Assembly: GCA_017962375.1 (NCBI GenBank)
Contig: JAGCVJ010000011.1
Location: 1-64,000 of the forward strand
Direction: 5' to 3'
Source: Bacteroidales bacterium
GTDB taxonomy: Bacteria > Bacteroidota > Bacteroidia > Bacteroidales > UBA932
DNA: 64,000 nucleotides
The notes beneath the pieces were generated by a model. It ran no database searches. It worked only from the letters and a program-made list of their open reading frames with translations, and had not been told where the DNA came from. Shown here piece by piece: positions 16,835 through 24,672 of the stretch. A program made the translations under genes and the position numbers. How positions within the stretch are numbered: the first letter of the stretch is position 1; each line of letters begins with the position of its first letter.

Positions 16835-17970
16835 CAATAAAAGACAAGATAACCAAGATATTGCAGAAGTGGTATCTGCTTGAGCCTCCGATGTTCAGGG
16901 TGCTTTGCGTTCACGATATCTGCGAGAACAAGTCTATCCGCTGCCCCGTCAGGTGCGGCAGCGGGAGGCTTGAATACAATCCACAGCTTGTGGCCCAGAT
17001 GGAGGACCAGGGGCTGGAGCATGCCCTTAGGGCTGAGGCGGTGAGGATCCTGCTCAAGCATCCTTACCAGAGAAAGCCGGAGGGCTGTTCGCAGCAGGCG
17101 GTTTCTGTGGGCTCCAACCTGGTGATTTCGGACAACTACATTAACTCGGCCTTCCAACTGGACTCTCCCAAAGACTACGAGCTGCCGGGAGGGATGGCCT
17201 ACGAGTGGTATTCCAGGCAGATAGAATCCAGGCTGGACGGCCCGAAATCCGGCGGGGGAGGAGAGGGCGGAGGCTCAGACAAGCTTTCCTCAAAGGCGGA
17301 CAGCAACCGCGACCTTTCGGAGCTTTGGGGTGAGGACGAGCTTCAGGTGGCTGTGATAAACGGAATAATAAACGGCTGCGAATCCTGGGGAAGCCTGCCG
17401 GGCAACTTTGTGGAGAAACTCAAAGCCTCCACCAAGGCAAAAATCAACTGGAGGAATATCTTCAACGGCTTCAGGGCCAGCATCCTATCTTCAAAGCGCA
17501 AGTTGACCAGGATGAAGCCCAACCGCAGAACCGGTTTTGATAATATGGGCTCGATCCGCCGTTTCAACACCAAGGTGCTTGTGGCGGTGGACGTGAGCGG
17601 ATCCATAACTTCCCAGAGCCTGAGCTATTTCTACGGGGTGGTGAACAGCGCTTTCCGCTACGGCTTCGAGACTGTGGACCTGATTCAGTTCGACAGCGGA
17701 ATCAGGGTGGTGCAGAGCCTAAGGAAAGCGGTAAAGGAAACGGCGGTGCTGGGCAGAGGCGGCACCAATTTCCAGGAACCCATAGACTACGCCCACCAGA
17801 ACGGATACGACGGGCTTGTGATTCTGACCGACGGATACGCCCCTAGTCCTTCTATTCCGCAGGGGATGAGGTGCAAGATAATCTGGGTTTGCCAGGACAG
17901 GCAGTGCTACGAAAGGCACCACCAGTGGATGGAAAAGAGCGGAAGAGTCTGCACAATAGAATTGAAATAA
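16831..17970 (+). CDS. DUF2201-type protein with C-terminal VWA domain
   Basis: A 379-residue partner of the MoxR ATPase. The C-terminal von Willebrand A domain has a complete MIDAS site: DVSGS (about 252-256), Thr in GRGGTNFQEPI and Asp in ILTDGYAP. The N-terminal part resembles the putative metallopeptidase domain of DUF2201, but the expected HExxH helix reads RAEAVRILLKH (about 66-76). The zinc-binding histidines are therefore lost and a peptidase role is unlikely. A Gly/Ser-rich linker (about 131-151) joins the two. Metal-dependent ligand binding by the MIDAS is the best supported activity. Confidence 0.82.
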   Translation: MTIKDKITKILQKWYLLEPPMFRVLCVHDICENKSIRCPVRCGSGRLEYNPQLVAQMEDQGLEHALRAEAVRILLKHPYQRKPEGCSQQAVSVGSNLVISDNYINSAFQLDSPKDYELPGGMAYEWYSRQIESRLDGPKSGGGGEGGGSDKLSSKADSNRDLSELWGEDELQVAVINGIINGCESWGSLPGNFVEKLKASTKAKINWRNIFNGFRASILSSKRKLTRMKPNRRTGFDNMGSIRRFNTKVLVAVDVSGSITSQSLSYFYGVVNSAFRYGFETVDLIQFDSGIRVVQSLRKAVKETAVLGRGGTNFQEPIDYAHQNGYDGLVILTDGYAPSPSIPQGMRCKIIWVCQDRQCYERHHQWMEKSGRVCTIELK

Positions 17971-17975
17971 GCATT

Positions 17976-18560
17976 ATGGGAAAAGGATATTCAGACAACG
18001 AGATAGTTGTAAAGGCGGTTGCCACTATAGACGATTACGTGAAGAGTCTTTGGGGAGACCCTTTCGAGGTTTCCAAATGCCTGAAAGCCACTCTGGGCCA
18101 GGCCAAGCGTTACTGGAGAGAGGGGAAAGGCTACACCCTGGGCACGCCTCTCACTCCCGACGACGTGATGGAGCTGGCAGATCTTATAGACAGGATTGAG
18201 CCTCAGGTCAGGCAGAGCGTGGTCAAATGGTGGGAGAGAATCCAGGCTGCCGAAATCGAGAAGAAGAAAAGGGAGATGGTAAAGCAGATGCGGGTGATTA
18301 CTTTCAGGGAGCTGCTCTCAGCCTATATGAATCCTCGCGATGTGAAATACCAGGCAGTGTGGCAGGGGCACAGGGCCAAAATCGGCCTTCGCCTATCCAG
18401 CGGCAGCACGCTCACGTTTGTAATCAGGTACAAGCAGTTTGAAAGCGGAGAGTACAAGGATCTGATAGACAATGTGCTGACACTGGCAGACAATATCGTG
18501 AAAGCAAACGCTGAAATCCTGGTGTATTCCCCGAGGATGAAAACAGATTTTATATTTTAA
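17976..18560 (+). CDS. Uncharacterised protein, fourth gene of the AAA-MoxR-VWA cassette
   Basis: A 194-residue soluble protein I do not recognise. The start at 17976 (MGKGYSDNE) is chosen because it follows the VWA stop by 5 nt; the longer frame overlaps that gene. The central part is a charged helix (about 75-110, WERIQAAEIEKKKREMVKQ), likely coiled coil, and the C-terminal third is mixed beta (IGLRLSSGSTLTFVIRYKQF). The order ADLI-x(9)-V-helix-KKR-beta strands matches the next gene's protein, and the two may be distant paralogues. Its role is presumably tied to the ATPase/VWA pair. Confidence 0.7.
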   Translation: MGKGYSDNEIVVKAVATIDDYVKSLWGDPFEVSKCLKATLGQAKRYWREGKGYTLGTPLTPDDVMELADLIDRIEPQVRQSVVKWWERIQAAEIEKKKREMVKQMRVITFRELLSAYMNPRDVKYQAVWQGHRAKIGLRLSSGSTLTFVIRYKQFESGEYKDLIDNVLTLADNIVKANAEILVYSPRMKTDFIF

Positions 18561-18572
18561 CAGAGACTGAAT

Positions 18573-19397
18573 ATGGAAAGAACAGAGAGAATGCTGCAGA
18601 TAGCCCAGATTCCCGAGATGATAGAACACACTTTTAAGTCCTTGTGTGACGATATATTCTCCGAAATCAAAAGGGGCTCGCTGGAGGTGGCCAACAGAAA
18701 AATCGCCAGTTTTTACAACGAAATGATTTTCTATATCTGGGTGGACTTCTTCACCAAGTTCAACCCCGTGATGCCCGGGAAAGAACCTGCTGACAAACTG
18801 AATGTAGGAGCGTATTTCAGGTCAAATGCCAGGGAAAATGAAAAATGCTCTACATACAGGCGCAGGCTTTATATCCACATGCCCAATCTTGTGTACACGG
18901 TGAGCCCTACACTGGGCAATCATCATGTGGCGCGGCCGGATATAGCAGATGCCACCATCTCCGGCCGCCATCTGAGCGGGATAAATATGCCGGCAGACAA
19001 GCTGGCAGACCTGATAAGGGCTTTTGACTCCATCGTTCCGCAGATAAAGGCCAAGGCCGATTCTGCGGCAAGCAAGCTGGATGAATTGAGAGTTGAGGAG
19101 AACAAGAAACGCATTATCGCGATGATGCAAAAGCAGATGATTGATTCTCTGTCTGCAGAATTCCTGGTTCCAGAGGGGCTGGACCTGGCAAATTACAAGT
19201 TCAGCGAAGACGGGAACACCGTCCACGTCAGAATTGAGCAGCTGAAGGCCGTGGAAATGGAAATTCCGGTGACCCGCCTGGCGGAAACCTTGAAAGATAC
19301 GGAGAAGCTGAAAGAGGGGATGAAAGTCTGCAAGACACAAAAGAAGCCTGAAGGAATTCTTAAGGACTTCCTCGGCAATTTGCACGGAGTGTTTTAA
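18573..19397 (+). CDS. Uncharacterised protein, fifth gene of the AAA-MoxR-VWA cassette
   Basis: A 274-residue soluble protein of unknown family. The N-terminal part is helical with aromatic residues (YNEMIFYIWVDFFTKF at about 48-63). The middle holds a block LADLIRAFDSIVPQIKAKA followed by a charged helix with ENKKRIIAMMQKQ. The end has short strands (NTVHVRIEQLKAVEMEI). The ADLI-helix-KK(K)R order mirrors the preceding 194-residue protein. It ends 4 nt from the convergent recQ stop, so it closes the cassette. No signal peptide or membrane segment is seen. Confidence 0.7.
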   Translation: MERTERMLQIAQIPEMIEHTFKSLCDDIFSEIKRGSLEVANRKIASFYNEMIFYIWVDFFTKFNPVMPGKEPADKLNVGAYFRSNARENEKCSTYRRRLYIHMPNLVYTVSPTLGNHHVARPDIADATISGRHLSGINMPADKLADLIRAFDSIVPQIKAKADSAASKLDELRVEENKKRIIAMMQKQMIDSLSAEFLVPEGLDLANYKFSEDGNTVHVRIEQLKAVEMEIPVTRLAETLKDTEKLKEGMKVCKTQKKPEGILKDFLGNLHGVF

Positions 19398-19400
19398 AGG

Positions 19401-21614
19401 CTACCAGCCGTTGGCCACTTCAGTGAGGAACTTGATGCGGATAAGGCGGATCTCCTCTTCATCATAGTCCGGGCCGAGGGCTTTCATGGCATCTGTAAGA
19501 GAATCTGACTCAGCCTCTTCCTTGAAGTAGGCATAGATGTCTTCTATCTTGTCGTCATCCACCACCTGGCGGATGTAGTAGTCTATGTTGATGTAGTTTC
19601 CTACGGCCACTATGGCTTCTATCTTTTCCAGAAGCTCGTCCATGTCCAGGTCTTTCATCTTGGCTATCTCGTCCAGAGGAACGTGCATGTCCGTGTACTG
19701 GGCAATGAATTGGCCGATCTTCTGCTCGTCGTTGGTGCTCTTGATCTTGAAGTCGTCCGGGCGGATGATCTCGTTTTCCTCCACGTATTTCTGGATGAGC
19801 TCCACGAACTCCTTGCCGTATTTCTGGGCCTTTCCCTGTCCCACTCCCGTGCAGTGGGTGAGCTCTTCTATGGTGATAGGGTAGAAGATGGTCATGTCTT
19901 CCAGTGAAGGGTCTGTGAAGATAACGTATGGAGGCAGGTTGCGCTTGCGGCCTATGTCTCGGCGAAGGTCTTTGAGCATGGACAGCAGAGCCTGGTCTCC
20001 TCCTCCACCGCCTTTCTTTCCGCCGGCAGGCATATCGTCATCCACATCGTCTCCCTCTCCCGTGTCTTCAAAGTGGCGGTCTTCCGTGAGCATCACCGAA
20101 TAAGGCTTTGCCAAAAATTCCTTTCCCTTGTCCGTCAGCGATATGAGGCCGTACTGCTCAATGTCTTTCTTGAGGAACTGGGCCACGCAGGCCTGGCGGA
20201 TGACAGCCAGCCAGAACTTGTCGTCCTTTTCCTTGTCTATGCCGAAGAAGCGGCTGGTGTTGTGCTTGTAGGAGGTGATCATGGCGTTGATCACTCCTCC
20301 GAGTATGTTTGCCAGGTGGTCTGCCTTGAAGTTTTCCCTCATGGACCTTATCAGCTGGAAGAGGGTGACAAGATAATCCTTGCCCTCGAACTGAGGCTGG
20401 CTGTGCAGGCAGTTGTCGCAGCTTCCGCAGTCGTCTTCCGGATACACTTCGCCGAAATAGTTGAGCAGAGTCTTTCTGCGGCACTGGTTGCTCTCGGCGT
20501 AGGCCACGGTTTCGGTCAGCAGCTGTTTGCCTATCTCCTGCTCGGCCACAGGCTTGCTCTGCATGAATTTCTCCAGCTTGATAATATCGTTGAAACTGTA
20601 GAAGGCTATGCACTGGCCCTCTCCGCCGTCTCTTCCGGCCCTTCCGGTCTCCTGGTAGTAGCCCTCAAGAGACTTCGGCATGTTGTAGTGGATGACAAAC
20701 CTTACGTCCGGCTTGTCTATTCCCATTCCGAACGCTATTGTGGCCACGATCACGTCCACCTCCTCCATCAGGAACTTGTCCTGGTTGGTGGCTCTTGTGG
20801 CGGCGTCCAGCCCGGCGTGGTAAGGCAGGGCCTTGATTCCGTTCACGTTCAGCAGCTCGGCCATATCCTCCACCTTCTTTCTTGAAAGGCAGTAGATTAT
20901 GCCGCTCTTGCCCTCGTTCTGCTTGATGAATTTTATGATTTCCTTCTCCGGGTTTACCTTAGGGCGGATTTCATAGTAGAGGTTAGGGCGGTTGAACGAG
21001 GTCTTGAACACTTTGGCGTCCGGCATTCCCAGGTTCTTGAGGATGTCGCTCTGCACTTTAGGCGTGGCGGTTGCCGTCAGGGCTATGATTGGCGCCTTGC
21101 CTATTTCCTGCACAATAGGGAGTATCCTGCGGTATTCAGGACGGAAGTCGTGGCCCCACTCGGAAATGCAGTGGGCCTCGTCTATAGCGTAGAAAGATAT
21201 CTTTATCTGCCTGAGCAGCTGTATGTTGTCTTCTTTTGTCAGCGATTCCGGGGCTACGTAGAGCAGCTTGGTGATGCCCTTTAGCAGGTCTGCCTTCACC
21301 TCCTGCACCTGGGCCTTGTTCAGCGAAGAGTTCAAGAAATGAGCTATTCCTTCTTTCTCGGCCACGAACCCTCGTATTGCGTCCACCTGGTTCTTCATCA
21401 AGGCTATAAGAGGAGAAACCACAATGGCCGTGCCTTCCATAAGCAGAGCCGGAAGCTGGTAGCACAGGCTCTTTCCGCCGCCCGTAGGCATGAGCACGAA
21501 AGCGTTGTTTCCCCTTATCAGATGCTTGATAATGTCCTCCTGCAGCTCCTTGAAATTGGAGAATCCGAAGAATTCCTTAAGTTCCTGACGCAGTTTTTCG
21601 GTTGTTATGTTCAT
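19401..21614 (-). CDS. recQ: ATP-dependent DNA helicase RecQ
   Basis: A 3'-5' DNA helicase of recombination and repair, 737 residues. Motifs in order: MPTGGGKS (42-49), DEAH (145-148) in a typical AIDEAHCISEWGHDFRPEY, GRAGRDG in motif VI, then the zinc-binding Cys cluster (CRRKTLLNYF...CGSCDNC, about 375-405). An RQC winged-helix region and an HRDC domain (about 535-605, with ELTHCTGVGQGKAQKYG) follow. About 130 extra C-terminal residues follow the HRDC domain, which is usual in Bacteroidota RecQ. It is transcribed toward the ATPase cassette and divergent from kdsD. Confidence 0.95.
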   Translation of the reverse strand: MNITTEKLRQELKEFFGFSNFKELQEDIIKHLIRGNNAFVLMPTGGGKSLCYQLPALLMEGTAIVVSPLIALMKNQVDAIRGFVAEKEGIAHFLNSSLNKAQVQEVKADLLKGITKLLYVAPESLTKEDNIQLLRQIKISFYAIDEAHCISEWGHDFRPEYRRILPIVQEIGKAPIIALTATATPKVQSDILKNLGMPDAKVFKTSFNRPNLYYEIRPKVNPEKEIIKFIKQNEGKSGIIYCLSRKKVEDMAELLNVNGIKALPYHAGLDAATRATNQDKFLMEEVDVIVATIAFGMGIDKPDVRFVIHYNMPKSLEGYYQETGRAGRDGGEGQCIAFYSFNDIIKLEKFMQSKPVAEQEIGKQLLTETVAYAESNQCRRKTLLNYFGEVYPEDDCGSCDNCLHSQPQFEGKDYLVTLFQLIRSMRENFKADHLANILGGVINAMITSYKHNTSRFFGIDKEKDDKFWLAVIRQACVAQFLKKDIEQYGLISLTDKGKEFLAKPYSVMLTEDRHFEDTGEGDDVDDDMPAGGKKGGGGGDQALLSMLKDLRRDIGRKRNLPPYVIFTDPSLEDMTIFYPITIEELTHCTGVGQGKAQKYGKEFVELIQKYVEENEIIRPDDFKIKSTNDEQKIGQFIAQYTDMHVPLDEIAKMKDLDMDELLEKIEAIVAVGNYINIDYYIRQVVDDDKIEDIYAYFKEEAESDSLTDAMKALGPDYDEEEIRLIRIKFLTEVANGW

Positions 21615-21623
21615 TAAAATAGG

Positions 21624-21631
21624 TATATTTG
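21624..21631 (+). promoter_or_regulatory. -7 box TATATTTG upstream of kdsD
   Basis: Exact TAnnTTTG, 42 nt before the kdsD ATG at 21674, in the 59-bp gap between recQ and kdsD. Confidence 0.65.
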
Positions 21632-21673
21632 TGACTACAATGTACTCATAATTTCGAAGTTGTCAAAATTTTT

Positions 21674-22648
21674 ATGAAGAAATCTGACGGAAAAATTTTG
21701 GACCTTGCCCGCAAGGTTATTTCACAAGAGGCTGAAAGCGTGGCAAATCTCACTTCATACATAGATGAGAGCTTTCTGGAGGTGGTTGACCTGATCTACA
21801 ACAGCAAGGGAAGGCTGATAGTGACCGGCATAGGAAAGAGCGCCATCATCGGCACCAAGATAGTGGCCACCATGAATTCCACCGGAACCCCGGCCATTTT
21901 CATGCACGCGGCGGACGCCATCCACGGAGACCTGGGCATAATCCAGAAAGACGATGTGGTGCTGTGCATCTCCAAGAGCGGCAACACTCCTGAAATAAAA
22001 GTGCTTGTGCCGCTGATAGCCAGAATGGGGAACAAGATAATCGCGATGGTTTCCTCCGTGGACTCTTTCCTGGCCCAGCACGCGGACTACATAGTGAGGG
22101 CTACTGTTGACAAGGAAAGCGATCCTAACAACCTGGCTCCGACTTCTTCCACCACCACCCAGCTTGTTATGGGAGACGCCCTGGCTGTGTGCCTGCTTCA
22201 GATGAGGGGCTTTTCCCAGGAGCAGTTTGCAATGTACCACCCTGGCGGAAGCCTGGGCAAGAGGCTGTACCTGAGGGTAAGTGACGTTATGGACCTGAAC
22301 GTGAGGCCGGTTGTGGGAATGAACGAGAGCATACAGAACACTATAATCAACATTTCCCAGAACAGGCTTGGAGCAACGGTGGTGCTGGACGGCAAAGGAG
22401 ATCTTCAGGGCATAATCACAGACGGAGACGTGAGGCGAATGGTGGAAAAGGGAATCCACGAGGGAGACAACATAGTTGCCAAGGACATAATGAGCCGCAA
22501 CCCTAAGCAGATAGATATCAACGATATGGCTGTAAACGCCTTCAACATCATGCAGAAGAACAAGATCACTTCAGTTGTGGTGACGAAGGAAGGCCGCTAT
22601 GTTGGTCTGGTTCATATTCACGACATTCTCAGGGAGGGCATAGTTTAA
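21674..22648 (+). CDS. kdsD: Arabinose-5-phosphate isomerase (KpsF/GutQ family)
   Basis: Interconverts ribulose-5-phosphate and arabinose-5-phosphate, the first committed step to Kdo for lipopolysaccharide. The 324-residue protein has an N-terminal SIS domain (about 35-180, with VTGIGKSAIIGTKI and CISKSGNTPEI for sugar-phosphate binding) and two CBS domains (about 205-265 and 272-324). The motif HPGGSLGKRL joining them is diagnostic. The stop overlaps the start of the agmatinase-family gene (TAATG), so the two are translated together. Confidence 0.94.
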   Translation: MKKSDGKILDLARKVISQEAESVANLTSYIDESFLEVVDLIYNSKGRLIVTGIGKSAIIGTKIVATMNSTGTPAIFMHAADAIHGDLGIIQKDDVVLCISKSGNTPEIKVLVPLIARMGNKIIAMVSSVDSFLAQHADYIVRATVDKESDPNNLAPTSSTTTQLVMGDALAVCLLQMRGFSQEQFAMYHPGGSLGKRLYLRVSDVMDLNVRPVVGMNESIQNTIINISQNRLGATVVLDGKGDLQGIITDGDVRRMVEKGIHEGDNIVAKDIMSRNPKQIDINDMAVNAFNIMQKNKITSVVVTKEGRYVGLVHIHDILREGIV

Positions 22649-23736
22649 TGGCACAGGAAATAGAGAACATGGATTTTGACCCTTCCGGCGTGGGAGTGGC
22701 AAACGGAAAGTACTTCGGGATGCCTTTCCCGAATGACGAGTGCCCGGTGGTGCTGGTTTCCGTTCCGTGGGACGCAACGGTTTCATATTCAGCCGGAACG
22801 GCAAACGGGCCCGAGGCCATCATCAACGCTTCCATTCAGGTGGACCTTTACGACGAGAAGATCCCGGATTCTGATTCTTTCAAGATAGGCACAGACGAAA
22901 CTCTCATAGACCTTGGAGGCGAAAGCGGCCAGGTGAAGGCCAGTGAATACATCAAGGCCCTTAGCGTTGAATCGAGAGAAAAAGCCTGCGGCATAATTGA
23001 CTGCCTCTCAGAAGGCAAGGAACCGGACAAGAAGCTCAGGGAAGACCTCTCTGAGGTGAACCAGGCATCTGAAAGCGTGAACTATCTGGTAGAGCAGATT
23101 TGCTCCGGCTACCTCTCCCAGGGCAAGATTCCGGGAGTTGTTGGCGGAGAGCACAGCGTTACATTCGGGGCCGTGAAGGCCGCTGCGGCTTCCCGGCCCG
23201 AGGACAAGAAACTGGGAGTATTGCAGTTTGACGCTCACGCGGACTTGAGGAACGCATACGAGGGCTTTGAGCATTCCCATGCTTCCATCATGTTCAACGT
23301 GCTTTCAAAAATCAATAACATAGAACATCTTACGCAGGTTGGAATCAGAGACTTCTGCGCAGACGAGCACGATACCGTCCTGAGGGAGGGCCGCGTTTCA
23401 GCCTTCACAGACTGCGCCATAGAAGAGGCCCTGGCTGAGGGAGAAACCTGGAAGAGCCTCTGCCAGAAGATTGTGGACACTCTGCCGGAATATGTCTATA
23501 TCAGTTTCGACATAGACGGGCTGGATCCTTCGCTTTGCCCTAACACGGGCACTCCGGTTCCGGGCGGGCTGAGTTTCCAGAAGGCGGTTTATCTGCTGAG
23601 GATGGTGGCGTCGCAGAGGAGGATTGTGGCCTTTGACCTTTGCGAGGTGGCTCCCGGAGACACTGAGTGGGACGCCAATGTGGGAGCCAGGCTCCTTCAC
23701 AAGATGGCCTTGCTTGCAGCCCAAAGCCGCAAATAA
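22648..23736 (+). CDS. Agmatinase/arginase family (ureohydrolase) enzyme
   Basis: A 362-residue binuclear-manganese ureohydrolase. The metal ligands are visible in GGEHS (about 165-169), DAHADLR (about 194-200) and SFDIDGLDP (about 285-293). Family members hydrolyse agmatine, arginine or other guanidino compounds to release urea. This longer form (about 60 residues more than E. coli SpeB, inserted between about 70 and 150) is common in Bacteroidota and is usually called agmatinase family; the substrate cannot be read from the sequence. It overlaps the kdsD stop by 1 nt, although the two pathways have no obvious link. Confidence 0.88.
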   Translation: MAQEIENMDFDPSGVGVANGKYFGMPFPNDECPVVLVSVPWDATVSYSAGTANGPEAIINASIQVDLYDEKIPDSDSFKIGTDETLIDLGGESGQVKASEYIKALSVESREKACGIIDCLSEGKEPDKKLREDLSEVNQASESVNYLVEQICSGYLSQGKIPGVVGGEHSVTFGAVKAAAASRPEDKKLGVLQFDAHADLRNAYEGFEHSHASIMFNVLSKINNIEHLTQVGIRDFCADEHDTVLREGRVSAFTDCAIEEALAEGETWKSLCQKIVDTLPEYVYISFDIDGLDPSLCPNTGTPVPGGLSFQKAVYLLRMVASQRRIVAFDLCEVAPGDTEWDANVGARLLHKMALLAAQSRK

Positions 23737-23792
23737 TGTTTTGTTTTTGTGAAGATAAAGACGAGTGTTGGTTAATTGACAAATAAATTGAA

Positions 23793-23800
23793 TATATTTG
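23793..23800 (+). promoter_or_regulatory. -7 box TATATTTG of the FKBP lipoprotein gene
   Basis: Exact TAnnTTTG, 43 nt before the ATG at 23844. Confidence 0.7.
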
Positions 23801-23843
23801 CGTCTACCCTTTTTAGGATACATAAACATTAAAAAATAAGATT

Positions 23844-24566
23844 ATGAAGTTATTTAAGACTATTGCAGCCGGCGCTTTGAGCGCAATGTTTCTGGTTGCT
23901 TGCACCACAACAACTGTAAAGACTGTTCCTGGCATCACTCCGGGAGCTGTAGATTCAGCAAGTGTTGCAGTTGGCGTGGCTTTCGCTAACATGCTTAAGG
24001 GCTCCCAGATGGAGAACCTCAACCTGGAGAAGGTAAAGAACACTATCGTAGCTGTTCTCAAGGGCGACACCACCGTTATTTTCAACGAGCAGGAAGCTCC
24101 TATGTACATTCAGGGCTACATGATGAAGATGAACGAGGCCATGAGAACCGTAAAGAAGGACGAAGAGGCCAAGTTCTTTGAGGAAAACAGCAAGGTTGAA
24201 GGCGTTCAGCAGACCGACAACGGCCTCCAGTATCTGATCGAGGCTCCTGGAAACGAGATCAGGCCTACAGTTCAGGACACCGTAGAGGTTAACTACAAGG
24301 GCGCTCTTCTGAACGGCAAGGTATTCGACTCTTCTTTCGACAGAGGCGAGACCGCAAAGTTCTGCCTGGGCAACGTTATCCCTGGCTGGCAGGAAGGCAT
24401 GCAGCTGATCGGCGAAGGCGGAAAGATCAAGCTCTGGATACCTTTCGACCTGGCTTACGGCGGACAGGATATGGGACCACAGCTCCCGGCTTACTCAACC
24501 CTTGTATTTGACGTGGATCTTATCAAGGTTATGAAGTTCCAGCCAAAGGAGGAGAAGAAGAAATAA
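23844..24566 (+). CDS. FKBP-type peptidyl-prolyl isomerase lipoprotein
   Basis: A 240-residue envelope protein. The lipobox cysteine is C20 (MFLVAC), followed by Thr-rich residues. An N-terminal helical dimerisation region like that of FkpA/Mip covers about 30-130. The FKBP domain covers about 145-235, with DTVEVNYKGALLNGKVFDSSFDRGE, VIPGWQEGMQLIGEGGKIKLWIPFDLAYG and LVFDVDLIKV read across the conserved core. It assists folding of exported proteins. It is monocistronic, with its own promoter and a strong terminator. Confidence 0.92.
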   Translation: MKLFKTIAAGALSAMFLVACTTTTVKTVPGITPGAVDSASVAVGVAFANMLKGSQMENLNLEKVKNTIVAVLKGDTTVIFNEQEAPMYIQGYMMKMNEAMRTVKKDEEAKFFEENSKVEGVQQTDNGLQYLIEAPGNEIRPTVQDTVEVNYKGALLNGKVFDSSFDRGETAKFCLGNVIPGWQEGMQLIGEGGKIKLWIPFDLAYGGQDMGPQLPAYSTLVFDVDLIKVMKFQPKEEKKK

Positions 24567-24594
24567 ATCTTCTTTGAACAGCGTTCACAATTAG

Positions 24595-24625
24595 GAGGGC
24601 GGCCTTTTCGGGGCCGCCCTCTTTG
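24595..24625 (+). terminator. Rho-independent terminator after the FKBP gene
   Basis: A perfect 10-bp stem (GAGGGCGGCC with GGCCGCCCTC) around a TTTTCGG loop, followed by a short T run. Confidence 0.85.
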
Positions 24626-24657
24626 CGCTGTTTTAAACGTAATTCAATAAATTTTCG

Positions 24658-24665
24658 TAAATTTG
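24658..24665 (+). promoter_or_regulatory. -7 box TAAATTTG, short-leader promoter
   Basis: Exact TAnnTTTG, 7 nt before the ATG at 24673, so the mRNA would be leaderless or carry only a few leader bases. It starts a long co-directional run. Confidence 0.65.
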
Positions 24666-24672
24666 CTCGTCT

